From Pachyseris speciosa (taxonomy: Eukaryota > Cnidaria > Anthozoa > Scleractinia > Pachyseridae), in assembly GCA_016490735.1 (NCBI GenBank), contig JAEMWC010001186.1, forward strand, positions 1 through 64,000: DNA of 64,000 bases, in the 5' to 3' direction. The first letter of the stretch is position 1. Each line of letters starts with the position of its first letter. The position numbers and the translations under genes were made by a program. Shown here piece by piece: positions 46,481-58,200 of this stretch. The notes under the pieces were generated by a model. That model ran no database searches, was not told the DNA's origin, and worked only from the letters and a program-made list of their open reading frames with translations.

Positions 46481-46607
46481 AACAACTATTCACCGAAGTG
46501 GAGGTGGTTAGTGGTGTGGATATTTACCGAGCCGCGAAGCGGCAAGGTAAATATCCACCGCTAGCCACCGACACTGAGGTGAATAGTTGTTTTAGTATAC
46601 TAAAACA
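46481..46607. repeat. Nested palindrome at the end of a Crypton-like element
   Basis: The outer arms aacaactattcacc / ggtgaatagttgtt (46481-46494 and 46579-46592) enclose the inner palindrome tggatatttacc...ggtaaatatcca (46517-46557), whose centre is GCCGC-gaa-GCGGC. Directly beside it is the perfect 18 bp palindrome gttttagtatactaaaac. The sequence tatactaaaacagtg here is mirrored by cactgttttagtata at about 50733-50747, so the two may bound one element. Confidence 0.65.
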
Positions 46608-46825
46608 GTGAGATAACATACACCACAAAAAATTGATTTTAATTCATATATTCCAGCAACGATTGCAATATTTTCCCGCGTGCAAAGGGCTGTAACAACA
46701 ATAATAATAATAAATAATAAAATATTTATATAGCGCCATTATCACTACTTGCTCATGGCACTTTACAATAAAAAGTTAAAAGCTAGTTATTTACATGTTA
46801 AAAGCAATTTTTAAAAGGTAAGTTT

Positions 46826-49800
46826 TTAAACGTTTCTGAAAATGTTTCTAGAGTTACTCAATCTTAATTCCAGTGGGAGAGTGTTCCACAGTTTAGGGGC
46901 CACCTCGGCAAAAGCACGGTCCCCAGGCCATATTTTTTCAATGTGGGATGTTTTCAATGTGGGGGTGGCCAAGAGTCTCTGTGATGATGACCTTAAAGTT
47001 CTTGACTGTGTTTTGTATTGGATAAGATTTGAAATGTACTCAGGTGCTACGCCATTAAGTGATTTAAAAACTAATAAAAGAATTTTATACATTATACGAT
47101 ATCGAACCGCTAACCAGTGAAGCTTCATCAAAACAGGGGTAATGTGATCGAATTTTTCGGGTATGCGTTACAATACGGGCTACTGCATTTTGAATCGATT
47201 GTAACCTAGAAAGTAGATGCTGCGGGAGGCCATATAAAAGAGAGTTACAATTATCCAATTTAGACTGTGAAAGCATGCACCACAGTGAGGTACTTTCTAA
47301 GTTTGGCAATATTCCTAATGTGATAGTGAGCAGACTTGCAAATGGCTTTCACATGTTCTTCAAGGTTAAAGCACTGATCGAAAATAACACCAAGATTACG
47401 AGTTGAAAATGTGGGAGCAATTGTGGCATTACCAATTGGTAGGAACTCTAAAGGAGGTCTAGGACGATATCTTGAGCTGATAAGAAGAAGTTCAGTCTTA
47501 TCTTGATATAGTTTCAGCCTATTATTTACCATCCAATTATCGATGACGCTAACACATTGTTCGATATTAGTTTTGCAGGCTGCCATTACCTTAAGACAGT
47601 CGCTTTTAAATGCCAGATAAAGTTGAGTATCATCAGCGTAAAAATAGTAGCTTAGATTGTGACGCTTTACAATGTCAGCAAGAGGAGATGTGTAAAGTAA
47701 GTACAAAAGAGGCCCTAGGACCGATCCCTGTGGGACGCCGCGCTCCAGCGAGCGTTGGGTTGACTTGGAATTGTTGACGTTAACGAACTGTGTGCGTGAC
47801 GTTAGATAAGACTTCAACCAAGCGAGCACAGTTCCTTCACTCCGAAACGATTTGACAGTCTCGATAATAAAATGGCGTGGTCCACCGTGTCAAACTCAGC
47901 AGATAGGTCAAGTAAAAGTAGGATAACAGAATTGTTGTTATCAACCGCAGTCAGGATGTCGTTTTGAACCCTTACAAGTGCAGTTTCTGTGCCGTGAAAT
48001 ATTTTTTATGCAGACTGGAACTTCTCATCAAGGTGGTAATTCAATATGTGATCATTTAGTTGCCAAGCAACAGCCTTCTCGATTAATTTGGACAGAAATT
48101 TTAGGTTTGAGATTGGGCGGAAATTTTGAAAATCTTCATGGTTAGCATCCTTTTTCTTGAGTAGGGGTGTTAGTACAGCAACTTTTAAAGCATTTGGCAT
48201 TGTACCATCCATCACAGACATGTTGATGATCAAAGTTAAAGTAGGTAGGCAGTTGCTCAGAACAGTAGCAGGTAACGGGTCCAGTTCACACGATTGGAAC
48301 ACGTTTTCTTGGCCATTATTTTGACTTGATCCATAGTAACCTCTTGAAAGTTGTGGATTTCATCGGGAAACAAGTGTTCATCGACGTTGCTAGGCAAATT
48401 TAAGTTTTCCTTTTCAGCTCTTTCTATAAGGCCGGTTTGTGTCTTGTCGATCTTGGTAATGAAAAAATTAATGAACGCATTTGCTAAGCTGACAGAGTCA
48501 GAAAACCCCAAGGGATATCGCTGCATTTGATTCTTCTGAAGTAACTTGTTAACGGTTTCAAACAGTTTTCTTTGGTTGCATGAGTTCTCGGAGATAACAG
48601 ATGTGTAGAATGAAGATTTCGCTGACTCAACTAGGCTGTTAACAATATTAAATTGGTGAACATAGCGAACTCGATCCTCTGGAGGTCGTGAAGAACGCCA
48701 CTTCCTTTCAAGTTTTTTCCTAGTTCGTTTATTCTGGGCTATTTCAAGCGTGTACCAAGGTGCTGATGGCCGAAGAGCAATCACACGTTGCTTTGTCGGT
48801 GCATGGAAATCGAATAGCGAGTGTAACACACTTTCATATTGATCAACTAATGCAATTAGATCACCCGAAGGCTCCTTTAAAAGTAAGGAATTAGTAATAT
48901 CATGGCAGAAGGCGTCAAAGTCAATAGAATGAAGTTTGCGGTGCTTAACAACTTTTTTCTTGAACTGCGGTTTCTGAATTAGCAGATTGACTTTAACAGC
49001 GGAATGATCCGAGATCGCCGGATCCAGTATTGATACACCACCGACCAATGCAACATCAGATTTAGTAATCACAAGATCAAGGGTATGACCGTTAACGTGA
49101 GTAGCTTCAGTGATCCATTGCTTAAGGTTGTAAGATTCCAAAACTTCCATAAACCTTCTAGCTTGCAGATTCTCATCATCATCGATATGAAAATTGAAGT
49201 CCCCAACGATCAGAAGACTTCCAGGTGAATCAGTTGTCTGTTCAATAAGATTTGAGAATTCTTCAAAGAATAAGTCAAATGATGAACGGTTAGGGGCTCG
49301 ATAGACCACAAGAATTCTAATACTTTGAAAACTGCGAAAGCGAGCATCCATATACTCAAATGACTCAAAGTTGTTATGAATGTTATTGTTTACATCCAAG
49401 CTTTCCTTGGACAAAAGCCCAACGCCGCCGCCAACGGAAAATGTTCTCGGAACATGAAAAAAGCGGTAGCCAGTGGGGCACAAGGCACCAATTTCAATTT
49501 CATCAATGTTACCAGGTCGTAGCCATGTCTCAGTTATAGCAAGAATATCTAGCATTCAGCAGGAAGAAATTAATGGGACATGACACAGGTGTTGAAGATT
49601 GAAAATATTTCCTTGCTATAGGGACTAGGTTGTCAAAGTTCACAGTTGGGTGAGACAATGGTCTTGATCGAGGAAACGGATTTGCATAATGTAGAGGGCG
49701 CAGATTTGCATAATGGCATTGGATTCTTCTTTTCCGACCTCCTCTTCGTCCTCTAAACTTAAAAATACCACACTGTTTAAAAAGAGCTAGGGTAGAAGAG

Positions 49801-50256
49801 GGCGGGAAAACCATGGTACCGTCTGAGCTCCAGAAGCTTTTGTCGAGAATATATATGAGGTGGTGATGTTTGTGGTGATGTTAATAGATTCTTCGAGGAA
49901 TGCTCATCTAGGATTTTTTCGCTGTAGAAAACACTTTTCACCGGCCCAGGATTAATTTCAATATCCTTAAAGACAGTAATTTCCACAGGTGGGTCGTGAC
50001 CAGGAATGGCTAGTGTCGTATTAGCACGCTTTCCCCATCTAGTAGCAGCAATCCGTAGTTTGTGGTATCCGGTAGAAGTCAGCGTTACCTTTGAAATGCC
50101 TCGTCGGCACCCAGCAGCAGCAAAGTAGTCCAATTTCCATTTAGATATCTTGATAGTGACAATATTAAAAAGTTTTTCCGTATTTGAAGACCAGCACTGA
50201 AAAGGTTTCTGTTCCAACTGAACATTGTAAAACACATAAAGTAGGGGACCATCCAA
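46826..50256 (-). pseudogene. LINE ORF: 2A-like leader, endonuclease and RT (broken)
   Basis: The N-terminal part (50256-49777) has FYNVQLEQKPFQCW, ISKVTLTSTGYHKLRI and the D-I-E-I-N-P-G-P motif. The endonuclease (49555-48257) has LDILAITETWLRPG, LLIVGDFNFHID and ISDHSAVKVN. After a frameshift near 48290 the RT reads LPATVLSNCLP and NFRPISNL. A TAA near 48006 is followed by [12 protein letters not shown] (motif A), GVPQGSVLGPLLY (motif B) and FYADDTQL (motif C, near 47630-47650). Further breaks lie at about 47830 and 47130-47260. The last block, 47131-46826, has MYKILLLVFKSLNGVAPEYI. Confidence 0.8.
49942..49965 (-). other. 2A-like translational recoding motif (DIEINPGP)
   Basis: The minus strand encodes D-I-E-I-N-P-G-P, matching the D-(V/I)-E-x-N-P-G-P core of 2A peptides. 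In 2A peptides the ribosome skips the final Gly-Pro bond. 2A motifs near the N-terminus of ORFs have been described in CR1/L2-type retrotransposons of marine invertebrates. The upstream residues (EITVFK) are less hydrophobic than the best 2A leaders. Confidence 0.65.
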
Positions 50257-50262
50257 GCCACC

Positions 50263-50614
50263 CTTTTTCTCGCTGACAGATAAAATTTATGAAGACATTT
50301 GTTTAGTTCTGGTGGCGGCATTTCTTCAACTGGAGTTGCAAAATCTCTAGGTATTTGAAACCATTCTGTTAAACATATCATTCAACTTTGGTTTTCAAGT
50401 TAACAAGTGAGGTTACGCAAGATTAATTTGCATTTGTAAACAAAACCTTTCTCGTTTGTTTTTATCGATAAACTCCGAGTTAAAAACATAAACCATTACC
50501 TTTAAACACGGCCAAACCAAATTTAGTCGCTTTATGATGTATGTTTTCAGGGACTGCTTCGTCGTTAATTTGGATGAATTCTTCCCTTGTCACGGATACA
50601 AACCGGGACGCCAT
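50263..50614 (-). pseudogene. Fragment of a Crypton/ZMYM-like protein gene
   Basis: Exon 1 (50614-50500) starts MASRFVSVTREEFIQINDEA and ends in phase 1 before gtaatg. Exon 2 starts at 50365 after tgtttaacag in the matching phase and reads EWFQIPRDFATPVEEMPP, then ELNKCLHKFYLSARK. This resembles the N-terminal segment of the tyrosine-recombinase-related (Crypton-derived, DUF3504/ZMYM-type) proteins common in cnidarians. It is cut at about 50262 by the LINE. No recombinase catalytic region is found beyond it. Confidence 0.5.
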
Positions 50615-50974
50615 TTTTTGGAAATTCACACGAGCGAGCACGAAACTCGCGAGTTGCTCGGAGGTAAATAGCAAAGGATATTCGGAGTTTGACTAACCAA
50701 TCAGAGCGCGCCTTCAACGCTATCCACTGTTTTAGTATATACTAATGTAGTATATTGTATAACTTTGAAATCCAGTAGTATTGTCTTGCTGTAGCCAGTT
50801 AATTCTAATATGTAAATACCCGATTTTATGTAAACAAGGATGACAGAAAGCGGAATAAAGAAAAAATTAAAGGGAAAAAAACATTTACGGACGTCGTACC
50901 TTCGTTAATGGCATTACTTTCTGTTGAATGAACGATATCAATAAAACCGTTAAAAGTAGTGGCAAATGTTGTAT

Positions 50975-51110
50975 ATCCGCCTCTATTTAGCGGCGTTACA
51001 GCGGTTCAAAGTCGGTCAAAATCCCATACATTTAATGTAATTTTAGCCGCGCCCCCCCCCCCCCCACACACACACACACACACAAGTACTTATGGCGCCA
51101 ATGACCGTGG
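50975..51110 (-). repeat. Dispersed repeat, partner of 29575-29700
   Basis: Its reverse complement matches 29575-29700 block by block. It contains a C-run and CA microsatellite (51052-51084) that the partner lacks. Confidence 0.6.
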
Positions 51111-52705
51111 AACCATCTATTTGTAAAATCTACTACTTATATTAAAATATATATATATATGCTTTCATGGCTTTTTTTATATTTATTCCATTTGTTTGTT
51201 TAGTCGTTTACCTCTTTTATCCATTTAAGCATTTTGTTTGTTTGCTTCAATCTATTTTAGCGCATCTTGGTATGTAATTCTAGCACCAATGACCAATACC
51301 ATAATATATATATATTTAGCCAAGCCTTAAAGCGGAGCTCCAAAAGCATTCTTTTTCTACTGGCATTTACATATAGTCTGCTTGTCATATCACCCATCTG
51401 ACCTCACTCAAGCTACAGACCCAATGCTGTAAAAAATAGTATGGAAAGGTGATCTGAGCCAGTGGCAGAGTGGATTTGGACCCTCCAGTCCAGATCTGCT
51501 TGTTGATCAGATTTGGACCCCCTAGTCCAGAACTGCTGGCAGATATGAACCCCCTTTTACGGATTTGCCCCCCCCCCCCCCCCCCCAGCTAAAAACAAGC
51601 GTTCTATTGAGTAAGGTAATAAAAATTCCTTTGCAAATTGAGTTTGGAGATGTTAAAAAGCAAAATAAAAATATTGAGGTAGGTTTTTCTAAAAATAATC
51701 TTTAATACTTTGTGTAAACAAGAACCTGCAACGCTAGTTTGCATCTATAAATTTTTTTCTTAACATCTTAGAGCAATACCTAAGGACAGGTCTGTTTCCC
51801 CGTTCAACTGTAGGCTACTTAGTTATGGTTTAGAGCCACTAGAAATTGGTGGAGAAGGCTGGTGAATGCTATTTTCAATCAGTATCCGACATCAGATATA
51901 TAGTGATTCAGATCATCACTTCATAATGAATGCAATTTCAGTTATCCAAAGCCTCCCATGAGACAGTTGGAAATCAGAAATTGTGTATCCTCTGGATATA
52001 TGTATGCCTCAAACAAAATTATGAAAGAAAGATACATGGAAATCAATAAAAATATTTAGATGATATGCATTAAGACCAAGATATTTCTTTTGATCCTTAC
52101 TATCGCAAAAAAACTTCTTGCTGACATTAAGCTCATCAATCAATGCACCTACAGTGTTTTCAAAAAGAAATCCAGCTGCTCTTCTGGCCAGCCAAGTGCA
52201 AGACTAAGCAATTTGATAATAAAATATTGGGCATTTGGCTGATATCACTATCAAGGTAATTAACAATGTAGTATGAGGATTTAAGGTAATGACTCACCAA
52301 AGCAAAAGTGCTGGAAATCCGTGTTAGCCATCTTAAATTGATTTTCTATTTTGCAAGAAAGGTAAGGACTAGTCTCACATTTCTCCATGTACATTTGAAA
52401 TTGCACAACATACTTCATCAAACATCAAAAATCCCATTAAACATTAGTGCCAAATGTCATCCAAACATACCACAAGATTGGTGTGACCAGTTATGAATAA
52501 AATTACTTGAAAGACTGCATGCAGGAGAAGGAAGTCCAAAGGATGTGTACATTGATGAGAAAGAGCTTACTTTAAGTTTAATTTTAAGTTTTAAGTTTAA
52601 TAATTCCTTTTCATGCGAATACATCTAAGTTGATACAAAAAAAAGTGCATGACTGGAGAACAATTGAGAGAAAGTAAATTCCCATACAAAGAATATTATC
52701 TAATA

Positions 52706-53136
52706 CAGTAAAAGCCCACATATAAGAACCCGGATTTCAAGAACCTGTTAGTCTAAAAGTTTCATTTTAAGCCCCCTCCACATAAGAACCTATTAAGGGT
52801 AAAATTTTAAGTTAGGTTCTTATCAGTGGGGTTGCTGTAAAAGTGTAAAGGTAGAAACTGCTGAATGAGTTTCTTTGTTATGTTTTGTTAAGGACATATA
52901 CTGTACCTGCACTGAACTGGCTATAGGTATTTCTCTATGGTACAAATAAATGATTTATATTGTATTATGAGATGATATTTATCATATATATAGTATATTC
53001 AGATAAAATTCATATGAAAATATAAGAACCTATTTTAAGAACCTTGGTAGCCTAAATTTGCTTTAAGTACCATTTATATAAGAACCTATTTAGGCTAAAC
53101 TGGAAAATTCAGGTTCTTATACGTGGGCTATTACTG
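52706..53136. mobile_element. 431 bp TA-flanked MITE inserted in copy C
   Basis: The ends are cagtaaaagcccacatataa and, in reverse, cagtaatagcccacgtataa, then gaacc in both. TA flanks each side (52704-52705 and 53137-53138). Copy B has the empty site, ctaatattacacattc, with one TA. This is a Tc1/mariner-type non-autonomous element, with several internal gttcttat/ataagaacc repeats. No coding capacity. Confidence 0.85.
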
Positions 53137-53980
53137 TATTACACATTCTAAAAACTAAGAGGTGAAATTTAAACGTGGCCCAAAGCTAACCAAATCAAAT
53201 TAAATCGAATACTTGTCTCTTACAAGTCACCCCTGCTTTGAGATTGACACTAAGAATAAAGAAGTAAAATTGAAATACAATCCAAAGCTAACCTAATTAA
53301 ATTACACAGAATTTGTGTCCAAAACAATTGAGCAGCAGCAGGGAAAACGAAGAGTTTTCGATAGCAAACGTTTGCAAAAAAAAAAAAAAAAAGACAGACA
53401 TTCGTGAGTCCTAACTACCTTCAGATGAAAGCGTAATGGAATTCAAAGCGGATAAAAAAAATACACTACAAGCGAACAAAGTACGATGCGAGTGTTTTGC
53501 TCGAAGAAGGTGGAGAAAATAAACAAGACTAGCTTGTAATAAAAATAGCTTGTACTGATTAATCTAGAAAAATCGGTATTGATTTTGACATAAATGCCCG
53601 TAGAAAAGACAATAAAGGGTAAAAACTGATCGTTAAGAGCAGTCAACAGGAATTGACGGCAGTTCAGAAACAACAGAACAACAAACATAAGTATTACAAG
53701 AAAACAAAGCACAATACGAATAATATTTCTTCGAAGATTCTTGGAGAAGGTGGAGAAATTAGACAAGTAACAAAAATTGCTTAGCAATTTTGACATAAAT
53801 GTCCGTAGAAAAGACAAAAAAGAGGTCCACACCTGATCGTTTAGAGCAGTCAACAGGAATCACTGAGGCAGCAATCACCCGGAACGCGACAGAGCTGAAT
53901 AATAGCGCCATTTCCCACAAAATCTTTCCTTGGCTGACACAAAACGCTAAAGAGCTTTGATACTTTTACTGGTACTTCCC

Positions 53981-54265
53981 ATGTCTTCCGAAGAACCTTC
54001 TTCGATTAATGATTCTCAGTGGCAAAGCGTCATCAAGTTAACGAAGAAAGCGCTTGCCAAACTACACCAGCATTTCTCTCGCAGACCCGTTCACTATAAA
54101 AATTATCAAAGCCAGCCCAGCCAGTCAACCCATTTCGGTGTTTTTAACATCCAAACGCTGATTCTTACCGGTTCAAACAAATTAAGACGACATGTTTATA
54201 GACGGTTGTTGTTTACAGGCCGCTTTCGACGAAGATCTCTAAAACGTTTTTCAAATGACGAGTGA
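53981..54265 (+). other. Small conserved ORF inside the long repeat (copy C)
   Basis: An ATG-started frame of about 94 codons beginning MSSEEPSSINDSQW with ALAKLHQHFSRRPVHYK, matching the frame in copy A for about 50 residues. No known domain. Confidence 0.3.
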
Positions 54266-55509
54266 AGCGCGCTGGTCTTTGACATTTTGACAGCATCTTG
54301 ACAACTTTATGTCAGATTTTGAGACGTGCACATGCACATGCATTTGATCGGCTTTTTTTTTTTACTCGAGCTTGAGTTTCCGCCTTTAATGCTTAATTTT
54401 ACGAGGAGTCATTGTGATTACGTGTTATTAAGATGATAGCAAAAGTTTCTTAACGCTGTTGAGGTACCAAGGTCGAAAAACAGTCAGTCAAGCAGAGTAA
54501 AAACACTCGTTCGCTTGCAAAGAAAACAACGTAACAAAACAAACAAACAATTCAACTACTTCTTTGCGTCCAAAACGAGTAAGATGATTGTTATTTATAT
54601 CCATTCGAGAGAAAAATACAAGTTTCATTCCTGAACAAAAGTAACAACGATTAAACCAAATGTTAAGCTTCTATTTATTTAATTTACCTCACTGTCCTGC
54701 GCTGTGTTGTAGAGGTTTCTACCACTTGAAAATACGTAAGCTTCAGTAAAATAAAAACAAGCATCCGCAAAAATAGCAAACGGTTTGTCCAAAGAAAGAG
54801 CTTCTTCCACAGAGTTTGAGCTACTCATTCCTTCCATTAATACCGGTGAACTGTTAATTGACTTTTCTTGGTGAGATGCAAGATGCCGCGGTGAGGTGTA
54901 AGCCCTTGAAGCGTTGAATTGTACTGTTTTCAACCGCACAATCGATCCAAGTTTGAAGCTTTTCCTGAGAAAAATCTTTCGTCCTTCCTTTCATCACTTG
55001 AAAATTGACCTTCCGGAGTATCTTTTGACAAGTTCTTGATTTTTATGCTTTTTACGCGAAAGACAAACTTCGATCGAAAAGATGAAGTTGTTTTGCTCAA
55101 AATAAAGAAACCAACTGAATGTGAAATTACGAGCCGCAGAAAGCGCGCGAAAAATTTAAAAGCCTCGATTTGGTTTGGGTGTCCCACACCTGGCTTGAGC
55201 CTGCGATCCAATCGAAAGCAAGTACCTGGTCAGCGGTCAACTTCAAAAAAACAGCTGACCTCGATGAGGTCTTAACTTGAGCCCACGATATGGTCACGTG
55301 ACACTGGTCAGCAGATACCTTGTTTTGACCGGTGTCAATTGGCTATAAGATGGATGTCCAGTATGCTGTAAAGTAGCTGGTCAGCTGGGCCAGGTGGAGT
55401 ATAGCCGCCATGTTGGATTATTATGATGATTATTAAGATATTATTAATTATTGGGCGACTCCGTCGTCGTCGTGCGTACGCGCCCACGAGCAATACCGCT
55501 AGCCATTTT

Positions 55510-55541
<32 letters not shown>

Positions 55542-55590
55542 AGGTATGGTGCTCCGCTTGGCGGCCTTCGGGCCGCTGGAGCTCCGCTAT

Positions 55591-55915
55591 AAGCCGGCCC
55601 CAGCTGGCTTTGGATTTTCATTGTATCCTCATCTATTTTGTGCTTAGCTACTTGTTGTTAATAAAGAAAAAAGGAATAAACTACCAGTGGGTCTGATTCC
55701 AGTCCACTAGGCTACAAGTGGTGCTATCCATTGGACCGCTAAGAAGTTATCCCTATCCGCTGTATCTTGCTTTATTTAGCTCAAGAACGGTTGTTGAACA
55801 CTAACAAATGTATAGCGTACACTAGTGTTTGGTCAAATATTGTTTGTGCGTTTAGCCACCCAACGTTGTTGTTTGACAACTGACGATGTTGGATGAAAAT
55901 GTGTGATCGTTTAGC
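55591..55915. other. Spacer between repeat copies C and D
   Basis: About 325 bases without a recognised gene. It contains aataaagaaaa-rich sequence and no clear repeat ends. Confidence 0.5.
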
Positions 55916-57079
55916 CGGGGCTTTAATCCATAATTTTACGAGGACTCATTGCGATTACGTGTTAATAAGTTAAGGGCAAACGTTTCTTAATGCTGTTGAA
56001 GCGCCCAGGTCGAAAAACAGTCAGCCATGCGGAGTAAAAACACTCGTTCGCTTGCAAAGAAAACAACGTAACAAAACAAACAAACAATTCAACTACTTCT
56101 TTGCGTCCAAAACGAGTACAGATTATTGTTATTTATATCCAGTCGAGAGAAAAATACAAGTTTCATTCCTGAACAAAAGTAAAAAGGATTGACCAAATGT
56201 TAAGCTTCTATTTATTTCATTTACCTCACTTTCCTGTGTTGTAGAGGTTTCTACCACTTAGCTTACGTAAGCTTCAGTAAAGTAAAAACAAGCATCCGCA
56301 AAAATAGCGAATGGTTTGTCCAAAGAAAGAGTCCACAGAGTTTGAGCTACTCCTTCCTCCGCGGTAAAGTGAAAGCCCTTGAAGCGATGAATTATTTTGT
56401 TTCCAACCACACAATCGATCCAAGTTTGAAGCTTTTCCTGAGAAAAATCTTTCGTTCTTGCTTTTATCACTTGAAAATTCACCTTCCGGAGCATCTTTTG
56501 ACAAGTTTTTGATTTTTTATGCTTTTTACGCGAATTTAAAGACAAACTTCGATCGAAGAAGATGAAGTTGTATTGCTCAAAATGAAGAAACGAACTGAAT
56601 GCAAAATTCAAGCCGCAGAAAGCGCGCGAGAAATTAAGTCTCTATTTGGTTTGGGTGTCCCACACCTGGCTTGAGCTTGCGATCCAGTCGAAAGCAAGTA
56701 CCTTGTCAGCGGCCAACTTAAAAAAAACAGCTCACCTCGATGAAGTCTTAACTTGAGTCCGCGATATGGCCACGTGACACTGGTCAGCGGATACCTTGCT
56801 TTGACAGGTGTAAATTGGCTATAAGATGGATGTCCAGTATCAAAGCCGTACGCTGTAAACTAGCTGGTCAGCTGGGCCAGGTGGAGTATGGCCACCATGT
56901 TGGATTAGTATTTTAGGATATTATTAATTATTGGGCAACTCCGTCGTCGTCGTCGTCGTCGTGCGGTGACGCCCGCGAGCAATACTGCTAGCCATGATTA
57001 CCATGAGATAAGCAGTTGACGGGTTTCTATAGGTATGGTGCTCCGCGCTGCCGCCCTTTGGGCTGGCGGAGCTCCGCTA
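55916..57079 (+). repeat. Long non-coding repeat, copy D (3' part only)
   Basis: Starts inside the element at the block gctttaatccataattttacg. It follows copies A-C to the terminal hairpin, ending ggcggagctccgcta at 57079. The minus-strand frames here match those in copy C only in part, with frame changes, so they are not called as genes. Confidence 0.7.
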
Positions 57080-57360
57080 AAACCTTTCTGGAGTACATCA
57101 AGAACGGTTTTTGCCATACATCGTAAAGAAGTCGCTAGAGAACAAACGGAGACTGGATTTAACTGAGGACAGCACGTGAAATTAGACTTATTTCAATGAT
57201 TCTTCGTGCGGGAACAAGCAATGTGTTTCCTGGACCCATATAAGCCTGTTTTTTCACTAGCGACGCAAGCACACCGTCCTTAAGTTGGCCTGGTATTTTG
57301 CGGTCATGTTGGCCATTTCACTCATATTTGATAGGGTCTAACAATATGAATAAAGGAAGT

Positions 57361-57597
57361 TAGTTTCTAAAGAAACTATGGTGCTGCTTCGGTGGAGGAG
57401 TGAAACACGAAAATTGGGTTTACCAACGGAGTTGATAATGTAAATTGACTACCGTATAGGGATTCAAAAAGCTGACGTTTCGAGCTTTAGCCCTTCGTCA
57501 GAGCGAATCGAAGAATTGTGGGTTGTTTATGGCTTATATACAGAATATGGAGCTACGCTATTGGTGGCAACATTACAACGTGAAAAACAGGAATAAA
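57361..57597 (-). mobile_element. Penelope-like element 3' end (remnant)
   Basis: On the minus strand the sequence runs from gttgccaccaatagcgtag through tctgacgaagggctaaagct and gaaacgtc to aattttcgtgtttcactcc. This is the kind of 3' region that follows the GIY-YIG ORF in Penelope-like elements. It is cut at 57597 by the CACTG-ended element. The matching ORF end is at 63513-63830. Confidence 0.6.
57471..57504 (-). ncRNA. Hammerhead-ribozyme-like motif (third)
   Basis: On the minus strand: GCT, CTGACGA, stem GGGC/GCTC with loop TAAA, GAAA, CGTC, then AGC. The core CTGANGA and GAAA are kept and stem I is GCT/AGC. As in the other two motifs there is one extra A before stem II and stem III is minimal. 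The sequence otherwise differs from those at 42407 and 45219, so it belongs to another Penelope-like family. Confidence 0.5.
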
Positions 57598-57677
57598 CAC
57601 TGCGTGAAAGCCAAAGTATTCTAGAGTATTCAAGACTCGAATACGTGATGGTGGCGCAATAGAATCCTAGAATATTC

Positions 57678-58010
57678 AAGGCGCACACAATACGTGACGT
57701 ACACCTGGAATATTCGTATCGAATATGGTGGAATACGCTCCGTTCATAATCGTTCGTGGATTTTCGTTAAAGTATGCCACACATCTGTGGTACTCCTAGA
57801 GTATGATGACGAACCCTTTGTTAAAAGAATTTTATGAAAGAAGGTAACAGTTCGGGTGTATAGCATTCTCCTGGAAGCAAAATTTGAACTGTGAATTCAA
57901 AGTATTTGTGATCTGTGCGCGTGTACGTTTATCCTGGAATACGTGATCTTGACGCGCCAAAGCGTGTGCACAACCGTGACGTGGACCCGGAAAATTCTTA
58001 TCGAATATGG
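57678..58010 (+). repeat. Subterminal direct repeats of the CACTG-ended element
   Basis: The block 57678-57729 (caaggcgcacacaatacgtg, ggaatattcgtatcgaatatgg) recurs at 57958-58010 (caaagcgtgtgcacaaccgtg, ggaaaattcttatcgaatatgg). Shorter gaatattc/gaatacg units lie between. Confidence 0.6.
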
Positions 58011-58200
58011 CATATTGCAGGAGCACGACCGTGTTTTCTTTCGTTGACCAGAACAATTGTACTTTTTTGGTCCATGTTGTCGGCGCGGCGTATGTGTCTT
58101 GTCCAGAATTTTACATACTTTGTTAAAAGAATATCGAATTCCCCTCATTCGGTTTGGGGTAATCACTACAAAGCGATTTCTCTTTGTGTTACCCGTCTCG

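Larger units (their letters stand above)
46690..50262 (-). mobile_element. CR1/L2-type LINE with 2A-like motif, minus strand, inactive
   Basis: Reads on the minus strand from about 50262 to an ATT-type tail at about 46690. Order: an N-terminal region with DIEINPGP, then an APE endonuclease, an RT and the C-terminal block ending ELRLSNSRNIFRNV. It interrupts a Crypton-like fragment (exons at 50263-50614, terminal palindrome at 46481). Several stops and frameshifts make it inactive. Confidence 0.82.
51303..55590 (+). repeat. Long non-coding repeat, copy C (with inserted MITE)
   Basis: Full-length copy from a TA run and tttagccaagccttaaagcg, with gagctcc following, to the end gctggagctccgctat at 55590. 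The 3' hairpin is best preserved here: gctccgcttggcggcc, loop, ggccgctggagc. It contains a C-run at about 51567-51586. A 431 bp TA-flanked element is inserted at 52706. Without it, the copy aligns with A and B throughout. Confidence 0.75.

Noticed and set aside
54679..55211. Minus-strand protein shared by repeat copies C and D
   Set aside because: The shared peptide blocks fall in different frames in A, C and D, so coding conservation is not supported.
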